Source of the DNA: an uncultured Novosphingobium sp.
GTDB taxonomy: Bacteria > Pseudomonadota > Alphaproteobacteria > Sphingomonadales > Sphingomonadaceae
Assembly (NCBI GenBank): GCA_946886365.1
Contig: CAMPIM010000105.1
Location: 1 to 12,511 of the forward strand
Reading direction: 5' to 3'
Length of the DNA: 12,511 nucleotides
Shown here: positions 1 to 7,036 of the stretch, piece by piece
Layout: the number at the start of each line of letters is the position of its first letter
How positions within the stretch are numbered: position 1 is the first letter of the stretch
Notes under the pieces: model-generated
The model's input: the letters and a program-made list of their open reading frames with translations, nothing else
Told to the model about the DNA's origin: nothing
Database searches by the model: none
Translations under genes and position numbers: made by a program

Positions 1-82
1 CTTCTTGTGGTTCCCCCATAAACTATAACACCAAAATCCTCCCGGGGCGGCGGGGGGGGTGGGGGACCGCCCGCGACGCGAG

Positions 83-165
83 TGGTGGAGGGGAAATGGC
101 ACGAGCTGCGCATTCCCCCTCCACCAGCCTGTGGCTGGTCCCCCTCCCATCTCCCGATGGGGAGG
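83..165. repeat. Nested inverted-repeat element
   Basis: Three complementary arms are seen directly. TGGTGGAGGGG (83-93) pairs perfectly with CCCCTCCACCA (116-126) across a 22-nt loop. ACCAGCC (123-129) pairs with GGCTGGT (133-139) across a 3-nt loop. CCTCCCATC (143-151) pairs with GATGGGGAGG (156-165), with one bulged G and a 4-nt loop. The first two stems share bases 123-126, so they compete. A pyrimidine motif, CCCCCTCC, occurs at 115-122 and again at 140-147. The style recalls dispersed intergenic palindromes of sphingomonads; membership in such a family is inferred, not tested. Confidence 0.6.
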
Positions 166-186
166 ACAACCTCTTCCCAAAAACTC

Positions 187-266
187 CGTCATCCCAGCGC
201 ATGCTGGGATCTCAGGCCACCAGACCGAACGCCACCTCCCGAGAGCCAGCCTCCGCTGGCATGACG
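187..266. repeat. Paired REP-like palindromic element
   Basis: The element begins with CGTCAT (187-192) and ends with its exact reverse complement ATGACG (261-266). Inside it are two hairpins: ATCCCAGC (191-198) with GCTGGGAT (203-210) around a GCAT loop, and GCCAGC (245-250) with GCTGGC (255-260) around a CTCC loop. Two facing hairpins bounded by inverted termini is the architecture of a REP doublet (BIME-like). Elements of the form CGTCATCCCAGC...GCTGGGAT are common between genes in several proteobacteria. It lies just beyond the 3' end of ung, a typical location. Function (mRNA stabilisation, terminator, REP transposase substrate) cannot be told from the sequence. Confidence 0.75.
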
Positions 267-287
267 ATCAGTGGCGCTCAATGCTGA

Positions 288-980
288 TCAAACCCCCCAT
301 TCCGGCAAAGCCCAATCAATCCCCCCACGCCCTTTCGCCTCCAAAAACGCATTAGCCTGCGAAAAATGCCGACACCCCAAAAACCCATTATGCGCCGACA
401 GCGGCGAAGGATGCGCCGCCTTCAAAACCAGATGCCGCGTCTGATCCACAAACGCCGCCTTCCTCTGCGCATACGCACCCCACAGCAGGAACACGACCGG
501 CTCCTCCTGTCGGTTGACCAGCCGAATGATCGCATCGGTAAACTCTTCCCAGCCGCGCTTCTGGTGCGAAGCGGCGCGCCCCATCTCGACGGACAACACA
601 CTGTTCAGCAGCAGCACGCCCTGCCGCGCCCAATGCTCCAAAAACCCATGACGCGGCGGGTCGATGCCAAGGTCGCTCTTCAGCTCCTTGTAGATATTCT
701 TGAGCGACGGCGGCGTCCGCACCCCCGGCTGCACGCTGAAGCACAGTCCATGCGCCTGCCCCTCGCCATGATAGGGGTCCTGCCCCAATATCACCGCCTT
801 CACATGGCCCAGCGGCGTCAGGTCCAACGCGCGGAAATATTCGCTGCCCTTGGGGAATATGCGCTTGCCCTGCCGCTTCTCCTCTTCCAGAAATGTTTTG
901 AGCGCCTGCATATAGGGGCGGTCGAATTCCTCGTGCAGCGGCGCGCGCCAGCTTTCGTCGAGCTTGATCGTTGCGGTCAT
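288..980 (-). CDS. ung: Uracil-DNA glycosylase, family 1
   Basis: The product excises uracil from DNA by cleaving the N-glycosidic bond, the first step of base excision repair of deaminated cytosine or misincorporated dUMP, in the cytoplasm. The 230-residue protein has the usual family length. Visible motifs are the water-activating loop GQDPYH (residues 66-71, catalytic Asp68), the uracil-pocket segment [10 protein letters not shown] (123-132, Asn126), and the DNA-intercalation loop HPSPLSA (190-196, His190). The frame stays open 60 codons upstream, but the extension shows no family resemblance, and the protein starting at 980 (MTATIKL) begins at the expected place before the conserved domain. 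A weak AGG precedes that ATG. It is divergent from the beta-lactamase-like gene, with 85 bp between the starts. The stop lies inside a short inverted repeat. Confidence 0.97.
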   Translation of the reverse strand: MTATIKLDESWRAPLHEEFDRPYMQALKTFLEEEKRQGKRIFPKGSEYFRALDLTPLGHVKAVILGQDPYHGEGQAHGLCFSVQPGVRTPPSLKNIYKELKSDLGIDPPRHGFLEHWARQGVLLLNSVLSVEMGRAASHQKRGWEEFTDAIIRLVNRQEEPVVFLLWGAYAQRKAAFVDQTRHLVLKAAHPSPLSAHNGFLGCRHFSQANAFLEAKGRGGIDWALPEWGV

Positions 981-1065
981 GATCGCCTGATGACCTGCCC
1001 GGCAACGGCCTGTCAACCGCACGGGCGGCCTTGCTCCGCGCCTGAAAATGAGGGAAAGGAAAATC

Positions 1066-2037
1066 ATGCCGCGCCTTTCCTTCACCACCGCCCTTTTGGC
1101 GGGCCTCGGCCTGTTTCTCGCACCGTTGCCCACGGCCGACGCCTTCGGCCCCCAGCCCAATGTGGTGCATCAAACGGCGCAATCGCGTCTGCTCGGCGAG
1201 TTCACCCGTTTCGCAGCGCTCAGCGACGGCACGGTCGGCATAGCGGTGCGCGACCTGCGCAATGGCGAGACGCTGGAGCTGAATGGCGACACGCTCTTCC
1301 CCATGGCCAGCACTTACAAGGTCGCGGTGGCCGGCAAGATATTGTCGCTCGCCGATGCGGGCACGCTGCGTTTCGATGAAAAGCTCCCGCGCCTTGGCAC
1401 GCCGATGCCGGTCACGACCTTGCTCGACCTCATGCTCACCCGCAGCGACAATGAAGCGACCGACGCGCTCGTCGCCCGCGCTGGCGGCCCGCAGGCAGTC
1501 AATGGCTGGCTCCAGTCGCTCGGCATTCGCGGCCAGCGGGTGGACAGCAACACCGCCCAACTGCTCGCCCGCGCAAAGGTGGGGGCAGGCGGGGCAGGGG
1601 ACGAGGTCGAAACCTCCCTGTCATCGCGCGCGCGGGATGCGCGAGACATGCCCAACATCGCCTTCGCCGCCGATCCGCGCGACACCTCCACGCCGCGCGC
1701 GATGAACGATCTCCTCTCCACCATCCAACATGGCAAGGCATTGAAGAAGGGCAGCACGGCCATGCTGCTCGGCATCATGGCGCGCTGCAAGACGGGCAAG
1801 GCGCGCCTCGTCGCCATGCTCCCGCCCGGCACGCCGATCGCGCACAAGACGGGCACGCTCAATGGCCTCGGCAATGACACGGGCATCATCACCCTGCCAG
1901 ATGGCCGCCCGATCGCCATTTCCGTCTTTGTCATGAAGGATCATCGCGGCCACGCCGCGCGCGACCGCATCATGGCCGAAGTGGCGCGAGCGGCCTACGA
2001 CTATTTCCTTTTCGCCCCTGAATCGCGCACGGCCTGA
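1066..2037 (+). CDS. Secreted class A beta-lactamase-like serine hydrolase
   Basis: This is a penicillin-binding-fold serine hydrolase exported to the periplasm. I chose the ATG at 1066 because AGGGAAAGGA lies 5 bases before it; the upstream ATG at 1048 would put that purine tract inside the gene. With this start (323 residues) the N-terminus is a signal peptide: a positive MPR, a hydrophobic core, and TADA before the likely cleavage at residue 26. Class A motifs are present, numbered from 1066: STYK with the nucleophilic serine (82-85), SDN (127-129), RDTSTP after the omega loop (205-210) and KTG (261-263). Between SDN and RDTSTP is an enlarged segment with no clear ExxLN motif, so the usual deacylating Glu166 is not evident (aligned positions read RDMPN). 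It could be a true but divergent beta-lactamase, a slow acyl-enzyme former, or a peptidoglycan-directed hydrolase. Resistance should not be assumed. Confidence 0.85.
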   Translation: MPRLSFTTALLAGLGLFLAPLPTADAFGPQPNVVHQTAQSRLLGEFTRFAALSDGTVGIAVRDLRNGETLELNGDTLFPMASTYKVAVAGKILSLADAGTLRFDEKLPRLGTPMPVTTLLDLMLTRSDNEATDALVARAGGPQAVNGWLQSLGIRGQRVDSNTAQLLARAKVGAGGAGDEVETSLSSRARDARDMPNIAFAADPRDTSTPRAMNDLLSTIQHGKALKKGSTAMLLGIMARCKTGKARLVAMLPPGTPIAHKTGTLNGLGNDTGIITLPDGRPIAISVFVMKDHRGHAARDRIMAEVARAAYDYFLFAPESRTA

Positions 2038-2100
2038 CGCATCGCTCTTAACATGGATTGAACTTGGCTCTAGCCCGGTCGTCCGCAGCGGGAGGATGGT

Positions 2101-2466
2101 ATGCGCGATGTCGCGGCGTTCAGCGATTTCTGGCCCTATTATCTTCAGGAACATGCACGCCCCGCGACAAGGGCGATGCACTATGCGGGGACCAGCACGG
2201 TCGTCCTGCTGCTCGGCGCGATGCCGTTGACCGGCCGCTGGTGGCTGCTTCCGGCCCTACCTGTCGCCGGTTACGGCTTTGCCTGGGCCGCCCACGCCCT
2301 GATCGAACGCAACCAGCCCGCCACTCTTCGCCATCCCCTCTGGTCCCTACGCGCCGATTTCCGCATGTGGTTCCGCTTCCTCACCGGGCGCATGCGCCGC
2401 GATCTCGCCCGCGCGGGCGTCCGCCCCGACGGATCGGTCGACCCCGCCAAGCGCCTCAACCTCTAA
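2101..2466 (+). CDS. DUF962 / Mpo1-like small membrane protein
   Basis: This 121-residue protein has the DUF962 (YGL010w/Mpo1-like) signature: a start segment FWPYYLQEHARPATRAMHYA (residues 10-29), two hydrophobic stretches (about 31-43 and 47-66), then the HxxIERNQPATLRHPLWSL-type motif (65-83). The well-spaced histidines H18, H27, H65 and H78 fit the metal-ligand pattern proposed for yeast Mpo1, an Fe(II)-dependent dioxygenase that alpha-oxidises 2-hydroxy fatty acids from phytosphingosine breakdown. A GGAGG at 2091-2095, five bases before ATG 2101, supports the start. It sits 63 bp after the beta-lactamase-like gene and 58 bp before an acetyltransferase gene on the same strand, so co-transcription is possible. 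The bacterial substrate is unknown; a role in 2-hydroxy fatty acid or sphingolipid turnover would suit a sphingolipid-making host but is inference. Confidence 0.88.
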   Translation: MRDVAAFSDFWPYYLQEHARPATRAMHYAGTSTVVLLLGAMPLTGRWWLLPALPVAGYGFAWAAHALIERNQPATLRHPLWSLRADFRMWFRFLTGRMRRDLARAGVRPDGSVDPAKRLNL

Positions 2467-2524
2467 GGCATTCCCTAACGCCAGTGACTTGACCGCTCCC
2501 GCCGCTCTGCCACAAGGGGCGGCG

Positions 2525-3592
2525 ATGGCCCTTACCGCCCACTTCTCCCCCTTGCCCGATCTCGCCGCCCTGGCCCCCCGCTGGCAGGCGCTTGAGGCTG
2601 CATCGGACGCCTCCTTCTTCCTGGGCTGGACCTGGACCAACAGCTGGCTCGAAAGCTACGCCGTCCGCCCCGACCTCCTAAGCATCACCGACGGAGAGGG
2701 CAGGGACGTCGCCCTAGCACTCACCGGCCATGCGCAACAGCCGCGCCTGCTAGGCCGCTGCGCCACCCTCTCGCTCAACCAGTCGGGCAATCCCGCCGCC
2801 GACCGTCCCTATGTCGAATATAACGGCCTCCTCGCCCAGCGCGGCCGGGAAGCCGAATCCGCCCAGGCCTTCCACGCCGCCCTCCAACGCCGTACCGATT
2901 GGCAAGCCCTGCGCCTCAGCGGCATCGCGCCCGACTCCTACCTGTTAGGACTGCGCACCCACCGCGCCACCCGCCTAGACCGCTCACCCATCTACCAAGC
3001 CGATCTCGAAGCCGTCCGCGCCGCCAATGGCGACTATTTCTCCCTGCTAAGCGCCAACACCCGCAGCCAGATTCGCCGCGCCATCAAGGACCACAACGGC
3101 CTCCCCACCGTCACCGCCGCCACCACAGACGAAGCCGCCACATGGCTGGAAGAAATGCGCGCCCTCAACGAAGGCCGCCACGACGACAATGCTTGGGAAG
3201 CCCCAGCCTTCCGCCGCTTCCTCCTGACCCTCGCGGGCAAAGGCATCCCCAGCGCCGAAGTCGAACTCCTCCGCTTCACCGATGAAGGCGGCCCCGTCGG
3301 CCTGCTGGTCAATTTCATCCACAGGGGCCAGGTGCTGAACTACCAGTCCGCCTTCGCCGCCCCGCGCACGGCCAAGGACAAGCCCGGCCTTCTCTGCCAC
3401 ACCGCCGCCGTCACCCATTATGCGAATAAAGGCCTAACCCTCTACTCCCTCCTCGCAGGGAAGGACCGCTACAAGCAAAGCCTCGCCACCCGCGAAGAGG
3501 CGCTCGAATGGTGGCTCCTCGAACGCTTCTCGCCCCGCCTGGAAGCCGAAGCACTGCTCCGCCGGTTGCTTAAACGCCCAGCTTCCGCATGA
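2525..3592 (+). CDS. CelD/BioF2-type GNAT acetyltransferase (first copy)
   Basis: This is a 355-residue member of the Acetyltransf_6 (CelD/BcsL, BioF2-like) group, soluble and probably cytoplasmic. Typical signs are an N-terminal half rich in W and aromatic residues (FFLGWTWTNSWLE, 31-43), the basic helix RSQIRRAIKDH (180-190), and a C-terminal GNAT core ending in YSLLAGKDRYKQSLA (307-321), the group's usual GxxxYKxxL motif. Start: AAGGGG at 2514-2519 lies five bases before ATG 2525; an in-frame TTG at 2489 is upstream but has no binding site. Members of this group occur in exopolysaccharide and cellulose loci, but the acceptor here cannot be deduced. The final 23 bases overlap the 3' end of the minus-strand cupin/JmjC-like gene. 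A second, distantly similar acetyltransferase lies beyond that gene in the opposite orientation. Confidence 0.82.
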   Translation: MALTAHFSPLPDLAALAPRWQALEAASDASFFLGWTWTNSWLESYAVRPDLLSITDGEGRDVALALTGHAQQPRLLGRCATLSLNQSGNPAADRPYVEYNGLLAQRGREAESAQAFHAALQRRTDWQALRLSGIAPDSYLLGLRTHRATRLDRSPIYQADLEAVRAANGDYFSLLSANTRSQIRRAIKDHNGLPTVTAATTDEAATWLEEMRALNEGRHDDNAWEAPAFRRFLLTLAGKGIPSAEVELLRFTDEGGPVGLLVNFIHRGQVLNYQSAFAAPRTAKDKPGLLCHTAAVTHYANKGLTLYSLLAGKDRYKQSLATREEALEWWLLERFSPRLEAEALLRRLLKRPASA

Positions 3593-4430
3593 TCCGATAG
3601 GCGAGCCGCCGCGCGCCCTGCCGCTCCGGCGCAGCGCCGATACGCCCCACCGGCAATCCCCGCCGCCGCAGCAGCGCGTTCAGCCCATGCAGCTCGCTTT
3701 CCGCAACGCTACGCTCCGATCGCCATGTCACCGACAGGCTGACCGACACCCCCGCGCCATTCTCCACGAAATGCGGCGCCTTCACCGGCACATGGATCGC
3801 ATCGCCGGGCAGCAACCTTACCGCCGTCCCGCGCCCGCGAAAATCATCCCGCCAATTCAGGTTACGATGCCCGCCCGCATGAAAAGCCTCGCTCTGCACG
3901 GCAGGCACCAATTCCTCGTCTCCCGCCGGAAAGACCGTCATGACCTTTTCGCCCATGATCTGGAGCAGAATATTATGCTCCGGGTCCATGTGAAACGGCG
4001 TCACGCTGCCCGGCGATGACAGGAAGATAAACGCCTCCCGGTTCAGCATCCGCCCCGTCCGCGCGTTCACAATGGGAGCCAATTCCGCCAGCGCCGCGTC
4101 CAGCAATGCGCCATAGGCCGCATCCCGCTCGACATTCTTCAGCACCGCCCAACTGCCATTGCTCTCGATCGTCCGGATCGTCTCGCCCAATGTCAGCCCG
4201 TTGGCAGGCGTATCCTCCGGCCGCACGCCCAAAGGCAGCTTGCCCAGATTATATTCGACCGACGCAGCCGGCATCCGCTCGGCCAATCCGGCCACCGCTT
4301 CGATTGCCAGCAGCGGGTGCCCAACAAGCCCATGATGCAACTTCACCGATGCATCCGGATAGGCGCCCGCGAAAATGCGACGCGCCTCCTCATCGAAAAC
4401 TTGCGCGCTGATCGGCAAGTGAGCAGTCAT
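3570..4430 (-). CDS. Cupin-like / JmjC-type Fe(II) oxygenase
   Basis: This 286-residue protein has a double-stranded beta-helix core with a candidate Fe(II) facial triad: HMD at residues 147-149 (His147, Asp149) in PFHMDPEHNILLQ, and a distal histidine in GDAIHVPVKAPHFVEN (His220, with His213 also near). That pattern is typical of JmjC/cupin_8 2-oxoglutarate oxygenases, which hydroxylate proteins or small molecules. The reading frame stays open upstream, but the real start is ATG 4430, which overlaps the stop of the preceding acetyltransferase as ATGA; GAAGGGACAGGG just upstream serves as ribosome binding site. Coupling implies the two products are made together. The stop lies inside the 3' end of the convergent acetyltransferase gene. 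The 2-oxoglutarate contacts and the substrate cannot be assigned from sequence. Confidence 0.83.
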   Translation of the reverse strand: MTAHLPISAQVFDEEARRIFAGAYPDASVKLHHGLVGHPLLAIEAVAGLAERMPAASVEYNLGKLPLGVRPEDTPANGLTLGETIRTIESNGSWAVLKNVERDAAYGALLDAALAELAPIVNARTGRMLNREAFIFLSSPGSVTPFHMDPEHNILLQIMGEKVMTVFPAGDEELVPAVQSEAFHAGGHRNLNWRDDFRGRGTAVRLLPGDAIHVPVKAPHFVENGAGVSVSLSVTWRSERSVAESELHGLNALLRRRGLPVGRIGAAPERQGARRLAYRIMRKLGV

Positions 4431-5569
4431 CCCTGTCCCTTCATATGGCTGGCGATCGCCTCCACCCCATTGGCCAGCGCGAAAGCCGCCGCCCGCCCGA
4501 TCCGATCGATCCCGCTCCCATGCAGCGCCACGCGATATTGCACGATAGTCCGCCGCTCGGCCCACAGGCTGTCGATCATCGGATGATCCGGCGCGGCACA
4601 GCTGTCCATCCACCCGATCGCCGGATCACCCTGCACCGCATGCAGGTTAGCCAGCTCGATCAGCACACCCGGCGAAAAGCGCCCCATCTCCTCGTCAAAG
4701 GCGATCTTGAAGGAAAAGGCGCCCTCGCCATGGCGGAAATTCGCCAGCATCGCGATCGCGCGCCCGTCCAGGTCAATGCGCAGGAAATGTAGCAGCCCGG
4801 CATCGAAAGCCGCCGCGCAAGCCGCCCGGAAAAACGCCGCGTCCTGCGGAGAACAGCCAAGCGCCGACCCCTCACGCCCCTTCCACCCCGAAGCCTCCAG
4901 TGCCAGAAAATCGGCGCACCAATGCGGCAGTTCCGCCCGGTCCTCCAGCAGGTGTTGGCTCACCGCGCCAAGGTCCGCCAGCCGCTTTTGCAGCCGCCTG
5001 ATCTCCTTGCGCTTCTTCGCGCGCACATGCGTTTCCCAATAGGCGTCGGCATCCAGATCGGATCGCAGCATGGCGCGATCATAGCGATGCACCTCGCGCC
5101 GCCCCCGCCGCTGCTCGACGCACAGCGCCTCCAGCGCAGCCGCATTGGCCCCCGCCGCATCCAGTCCCCGCAGATACAAAAATCCCGCCGCCCAATGCGC
5201 GTCATCCAACTGCGCCAGCAATCCCCGCCACGCCGCCACCTCATCACCCCGCCGGATCAGCGGCGCGCCGAAGAAGCAATGCTCGTGCATCCAGTTGGTA
5301 ACGCAGGAAAGCGGCAGGCGACCGTGACGGGTCGCCACCGTCACCGGCAACAACCCGATCAGCTCCCCTCCCGCATGTGCCTCGATCATCCGCACGCCCG
5401 GTGTCCCGGCCAGATGATCCAGCGCCGCGCACAGCATGTCCGGCGCGTAAAAGGCGTTGGCCTCCGCCGCCTCCGCCGCCAAAGCGGTCCAGCGGGCGCG
5501 CTGCGCGGGGCCATAGGCACGGGTGCCGTTGGGCAGGGGATGCGATGCCATGTCCATGGCAAAGCGCAT
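4427..5569 (-). CDS. CelD/BioF2-type GNAT acetyltransferase (second copy)
   Basis: This 380-residue protein resembles the Acetyltransf_6 (CelD/BioF2) family. Supporting segments are the basic helix RAKKRKEIRRLQKRLADLG (183-201), EASGWKGREGSAL (225-237), the GNAT core FSFKIAFDEEMGRFSPGVL (285-303), and the C-terminal PDHPMIDSLWAERRTIVQY (328-346). A TTG at 5578 is also in frame; I prefer ATG 5569, though the upstream GAAG is weak and ATGs at 5557 and 5551 remain possible. It is the first gene of a two-gene minus-strand unit, its TGA overlapping the ATG of the cupin/JmjC-like gene by four bases. It is divergent from the epimerase gene across about 180 bp. The acyl donor and acceptor are unknown; a joint role with the oxygenase in modifying one product is inference. 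Confidence 0.82.
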   Translation of the reverse strand: MRFAMDMASHPLPNGTRAYGPAQRARWTALAAEAAEANAFYAPDMLCAALDHLAGTPGVRMIEAHAGGELIGLLPVTVATRHGRLPLSCVTNWMHEHCFFGAPLIRRGDEVAAWRGLLAQLDDAHWAAGFLYLRGLDAAGANAAALEALCVEQRRGRREVHRYDRAMLRSDLDADAYWETHVRAKKRKEIRRLQKRLADLGAVSQHLLEDRAELPHWCADFLALEASGWKGREGSALGCSPQDAAFFRAACAAAFDAGLLHFLRIDLDGRAIAMLANFRHGEGAFSFKIAFDEEMGRFSPGVLIELANLHAVQGDPAIGWMDSCAAPDHPMIDSLWAERRTIVQYRVALHGSGIDRIGRAAAFALANGVEAIASHMKGQG

Positions 5570-5749
5570 AAACTTCAATGATTAGGGAAAGACTAAACTG
5601 CCTCATTTGGGGCAGCAGGCCGCCTCTTTGGGGGAAAGCCCTTTACATCGCGCGCCGGATTGTCTGTTAACGATGGGGCTAACCCGCGACGGCTGAAAGA
5701 GATTCCCCATGGCGACCCACCTGATCCTGTCACATAGCGTGGTGGCCGC
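5570..5749. promoter_or_regulatory. Divergent intergenic region with a candidate epimerase promoter
   Basis: This gap separates the minus-strand acetyltransferase from the plus-strand epimerase, so it should hold both promoters. On the plus strand TTTACA (5642-5647), a 17-base spacer and TGTTAA (5665-5670) form a plausible sigma-70-type promoter, giving a leader of roughly 70 bases before the epimerase ATG. A small inverted repeat CTGCC (5598-5602) / GGCAG (5611-5615) lies nearer the acetyltransferase start. The promoter is read by eye, and the minus-strand promoter was not identified. Confidence 0.35.
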
Positions 5750-5753
5750 ATGA
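5709..5753 (+). CDS. Possible 14-residue leader peptide ORF
   Basis: A short ORF (MATHLILSHSVVAA) starts at ATG 5709 and ends with TGA at 5751-5753, overlapping the epimerase ATG (5750-5752) as ATGA. A purine stretch, GAAAGAGA (about 5695-5702), sits at a workable distance before it, while the epimerase ATG itself has no strong ribosome binding site. This arrangement would let translation of the leader feed ribosomes onto the epimerase by termination-reinitiation. An ORF this short can occur by chance, and nothing in the peptide suggests an attenuator code. Confidence 0.35.
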   Translation: MATHLILSHSVVAA

Positions 5754-6748
5754 CCATTCTCGTCACTGGCGCTGCCGGCTTCATCGGCATGGCCGTCGCC
5801 GACCAGCTGCTCGCCGCCGGGCGAGCGGTGATCGGCATCGACAATATGAACGACTATTATCAGGTTTCGTTGAAGCGCGACCGGATCGCCGCGCTGCAAC
5901 AGCGGCATGGAAAGCTGTTCACCTTCGCCGAGCTGGATTTCGCCGACATGGACGCGCTGCGCGCCGCGCTCGCGGGGCAGACGGTGGAGGCGATCGTTCA
6001 TCTGGGCGCGCAGGCGGGCGTGCGGTATTCGCTCATCAATCCGCATGCCTATGTCCGCTCCAACCTCGCGGGCCATGTCAACATGCTCGAACTGGCGCGC
6101 GAACGGCGGGTGCGGCATTTGGTCTATGCCTCATCCTCCTCGGTTTATGGCGGCAATGACAGCCTGCCTTTCCGCGTGGAGGATCGTGCCGACCATCCCG
6201 TCTCGCTCTACGCCGCGACCAAACGCGCCGATGAATTGATGAGCGAGACTTACGCCCATCTCTTCCGCATTCCCATGACGGGCCTGCGCTTCTTCACCGT
6301 CTATGGCCCCTGGGGTCGCCCGGACATGGCGATGTGGATCTTCACGAAAAAGATCTTGGCGGGGGAGCCGATCCCGGTTTTCAACCATGGCCGGATGCAG
6401 CGCGACTTCACCTATATCGACGACATCGTGAATGGGGTGATCGGCTGCCTCGATCACGCGCCTGCGGATGATGGATCGCTAAAGGCGGGCGGCAGCCGTT
6501 CGCCGCACCGGCTTTATAATATCGGCAACAATCGGCCCGAAGAGCTGATGCATCTCATATCGGTGCTGGAACAGGCGATCGGGCGCAAGGCAGAGATAGA
6601 TTTTCAGCCCATGCAGCCGGGCGACGTGCCCGCCACCTTCGCGGACATCAGCGCGATTGCCCAGGATATCGGCTTCGCGCCGACCACAGGCATAAAGGTC
6701 GGCGTGCCGCGCTTCGTGTCCTGGTATCGCGACTATCACGCAGGATAA
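5750..6748 (+). CDS. NAD-dependent UDP-glucuronate 4-epimerase-like protein
   Basis: This extended-SDR nucleotide-sugar epimerase of 332 residues, the normal family length, probably interconverts UDP-glucuronate and UDP-galacturonate for capsule, exopolysaccharide or glycolipid synthesis in the cytoplasm. It shows the Rossmann glycine motif GAAGFIG (7-13), an acidic residue ending beta-2 (Asp31) for NAD, the serine-rich catalytic strand ASSSSVYGG (127-135) and the YxxxK pair (Tyr154, Lys158). The long segment FFTVYGPWGRPDMAMWIFTK (181-200), followed by the GRMQRDFTYIDDIV region (214-227), is characteristic of the LpsL/Cap1J-type UDP-GlcA 4-epimerases, which is why I prefer that specificity to UDP-Glc/GlcNAc. 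The start ATG overlaps the stop of a possible leader ORF. A Kdo-activation operon follows on the same strand after about 290 bp, consistent with a surface-polysaccharide locus. Substrate is inferred. Confidence 0.9.
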   Translation: MTILVTGAAGFIGMAVADQLLAAGRAVIGIDNMNDYYQVSLKRDRIAALQQRHGKLFTFAELDFADMDALRAALAGQTVEAIVHLGAQAGVRYSLINPHAYVRSNLAGHVNMLELARERRVRHLVYASSSSVYGGNDSLPFRVEDRADHPVSLYAATKRADELMSETYAHLFRIPMTGLRFFTVYGPWGRPDMAMWIFTKKILAGEPIPVFNHGRMQRDFTYIDDIVNGVIGCLDHAPADDGSLKAGGSRSPHRLYNIGNNRPEELMHLISVLEQAIGRKAEIDFQPMQPGDVPATFADISAIAQDIGFAPTTGIKVGVPRFVSWYRDYHAG

Positions 6749-7036
6749 CCGACAAAAGCACGGCACTACGCGCGCCTCGGGGGAAAGTTCCGGCCCTCAA
6801 CATATAAGCAATAATTTGCGGGATATGTGGCAATAAAGGCGCGCAAATCTTCGCTCATGCTGGCAAATTGAATTGCCATTCTGCCGTTAACGGTTCTATT
6901 CCCGTCACCGGGACGGCTTCGAGCCGAAATGGGTCGCTTATAACGAGGTTTAGGGCGGAGCGCCGGAATGGCGGCTGCCGCCATGCCGCATCGATCAGGA
7001 AAACCTGCCGTGCGTCATGGAAAAAAGGGCGAACTT
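6749..7036 (+). promoter_or_regulatory. Leader region of the kpsF-kdsB operon with tandem palindromes
   Basis: The gap between the epimerase stop and the preferred kpsF start is locally AT-richer around 6799-6880 and holds several small symmetries: GGCAA (6862-6866) / TTGCC (6873-6877), the perfect 10-bp palindrome CCGTTAACGG (6884-6893), and two adjacent 5-bp hairpins, TCCCG/CGGGA (6900-6913) and CGGCT/AGCCG (6914-6926). A TATAAC at 6939-6944 could be a -10 element, without a convincing -35. No gene is apparent. The palindromes could be an operator or a structured mRNA leader; the sequence alone does not decide. Confidence 0.4.

Larger units (their letters stand above)
1..287. other. Gene-free repeat-bearing intergenic region
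   Basis: No credible coding sequence is visible here. The short plus-strand reading frames lack ribosome binding sites and family resemblance, and they run through palindromic DNA. The stretch holds a G-rich run (44-65), nested inverted repeats (83-165) and a paired REP-like palindrome (187-266). An inverted repeat GATCAG (266-271) / CTGATC (284-289) reaches into the ung stop codon. The region lies downstream of ung, so readthrough transcripts would carry these hairpins. The left edge could hold the first codons of a minus-strand gene (ATG at 19-17), but too little is present to call it. Confidence 0.7.

Noticed and set aside
1..19. Start of a minus-strand gene (ATG at 19-17) at the left edge
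   Set aside because: Only six codons lie in the window, and the nearest purine-rich stretch is too far from the ATG to act as a ribosome binding site.
366..1379. 337-codon plus-strand open frame opposite ung
   Set aside because: It is Arg/Pro/His-rich with no motif, and it overlaps convincing genes on the other strand or in another frame.
388..1560. 390-codon minus-strand open frame
   Set aside because: It runs antisense through ung and the beta-lactamase-like gene; both have full catalytic motifs in their own frames, so this is a high-GC shadow frame.
5667..5684. CtrA-like site (TTAA...CTAA) upstream of the epimerase
   Set aside because: The half-sites are eight bases apart instead of seven and the second is CTAA, so it does not meet the TTAA-N7-TTAA consensus.
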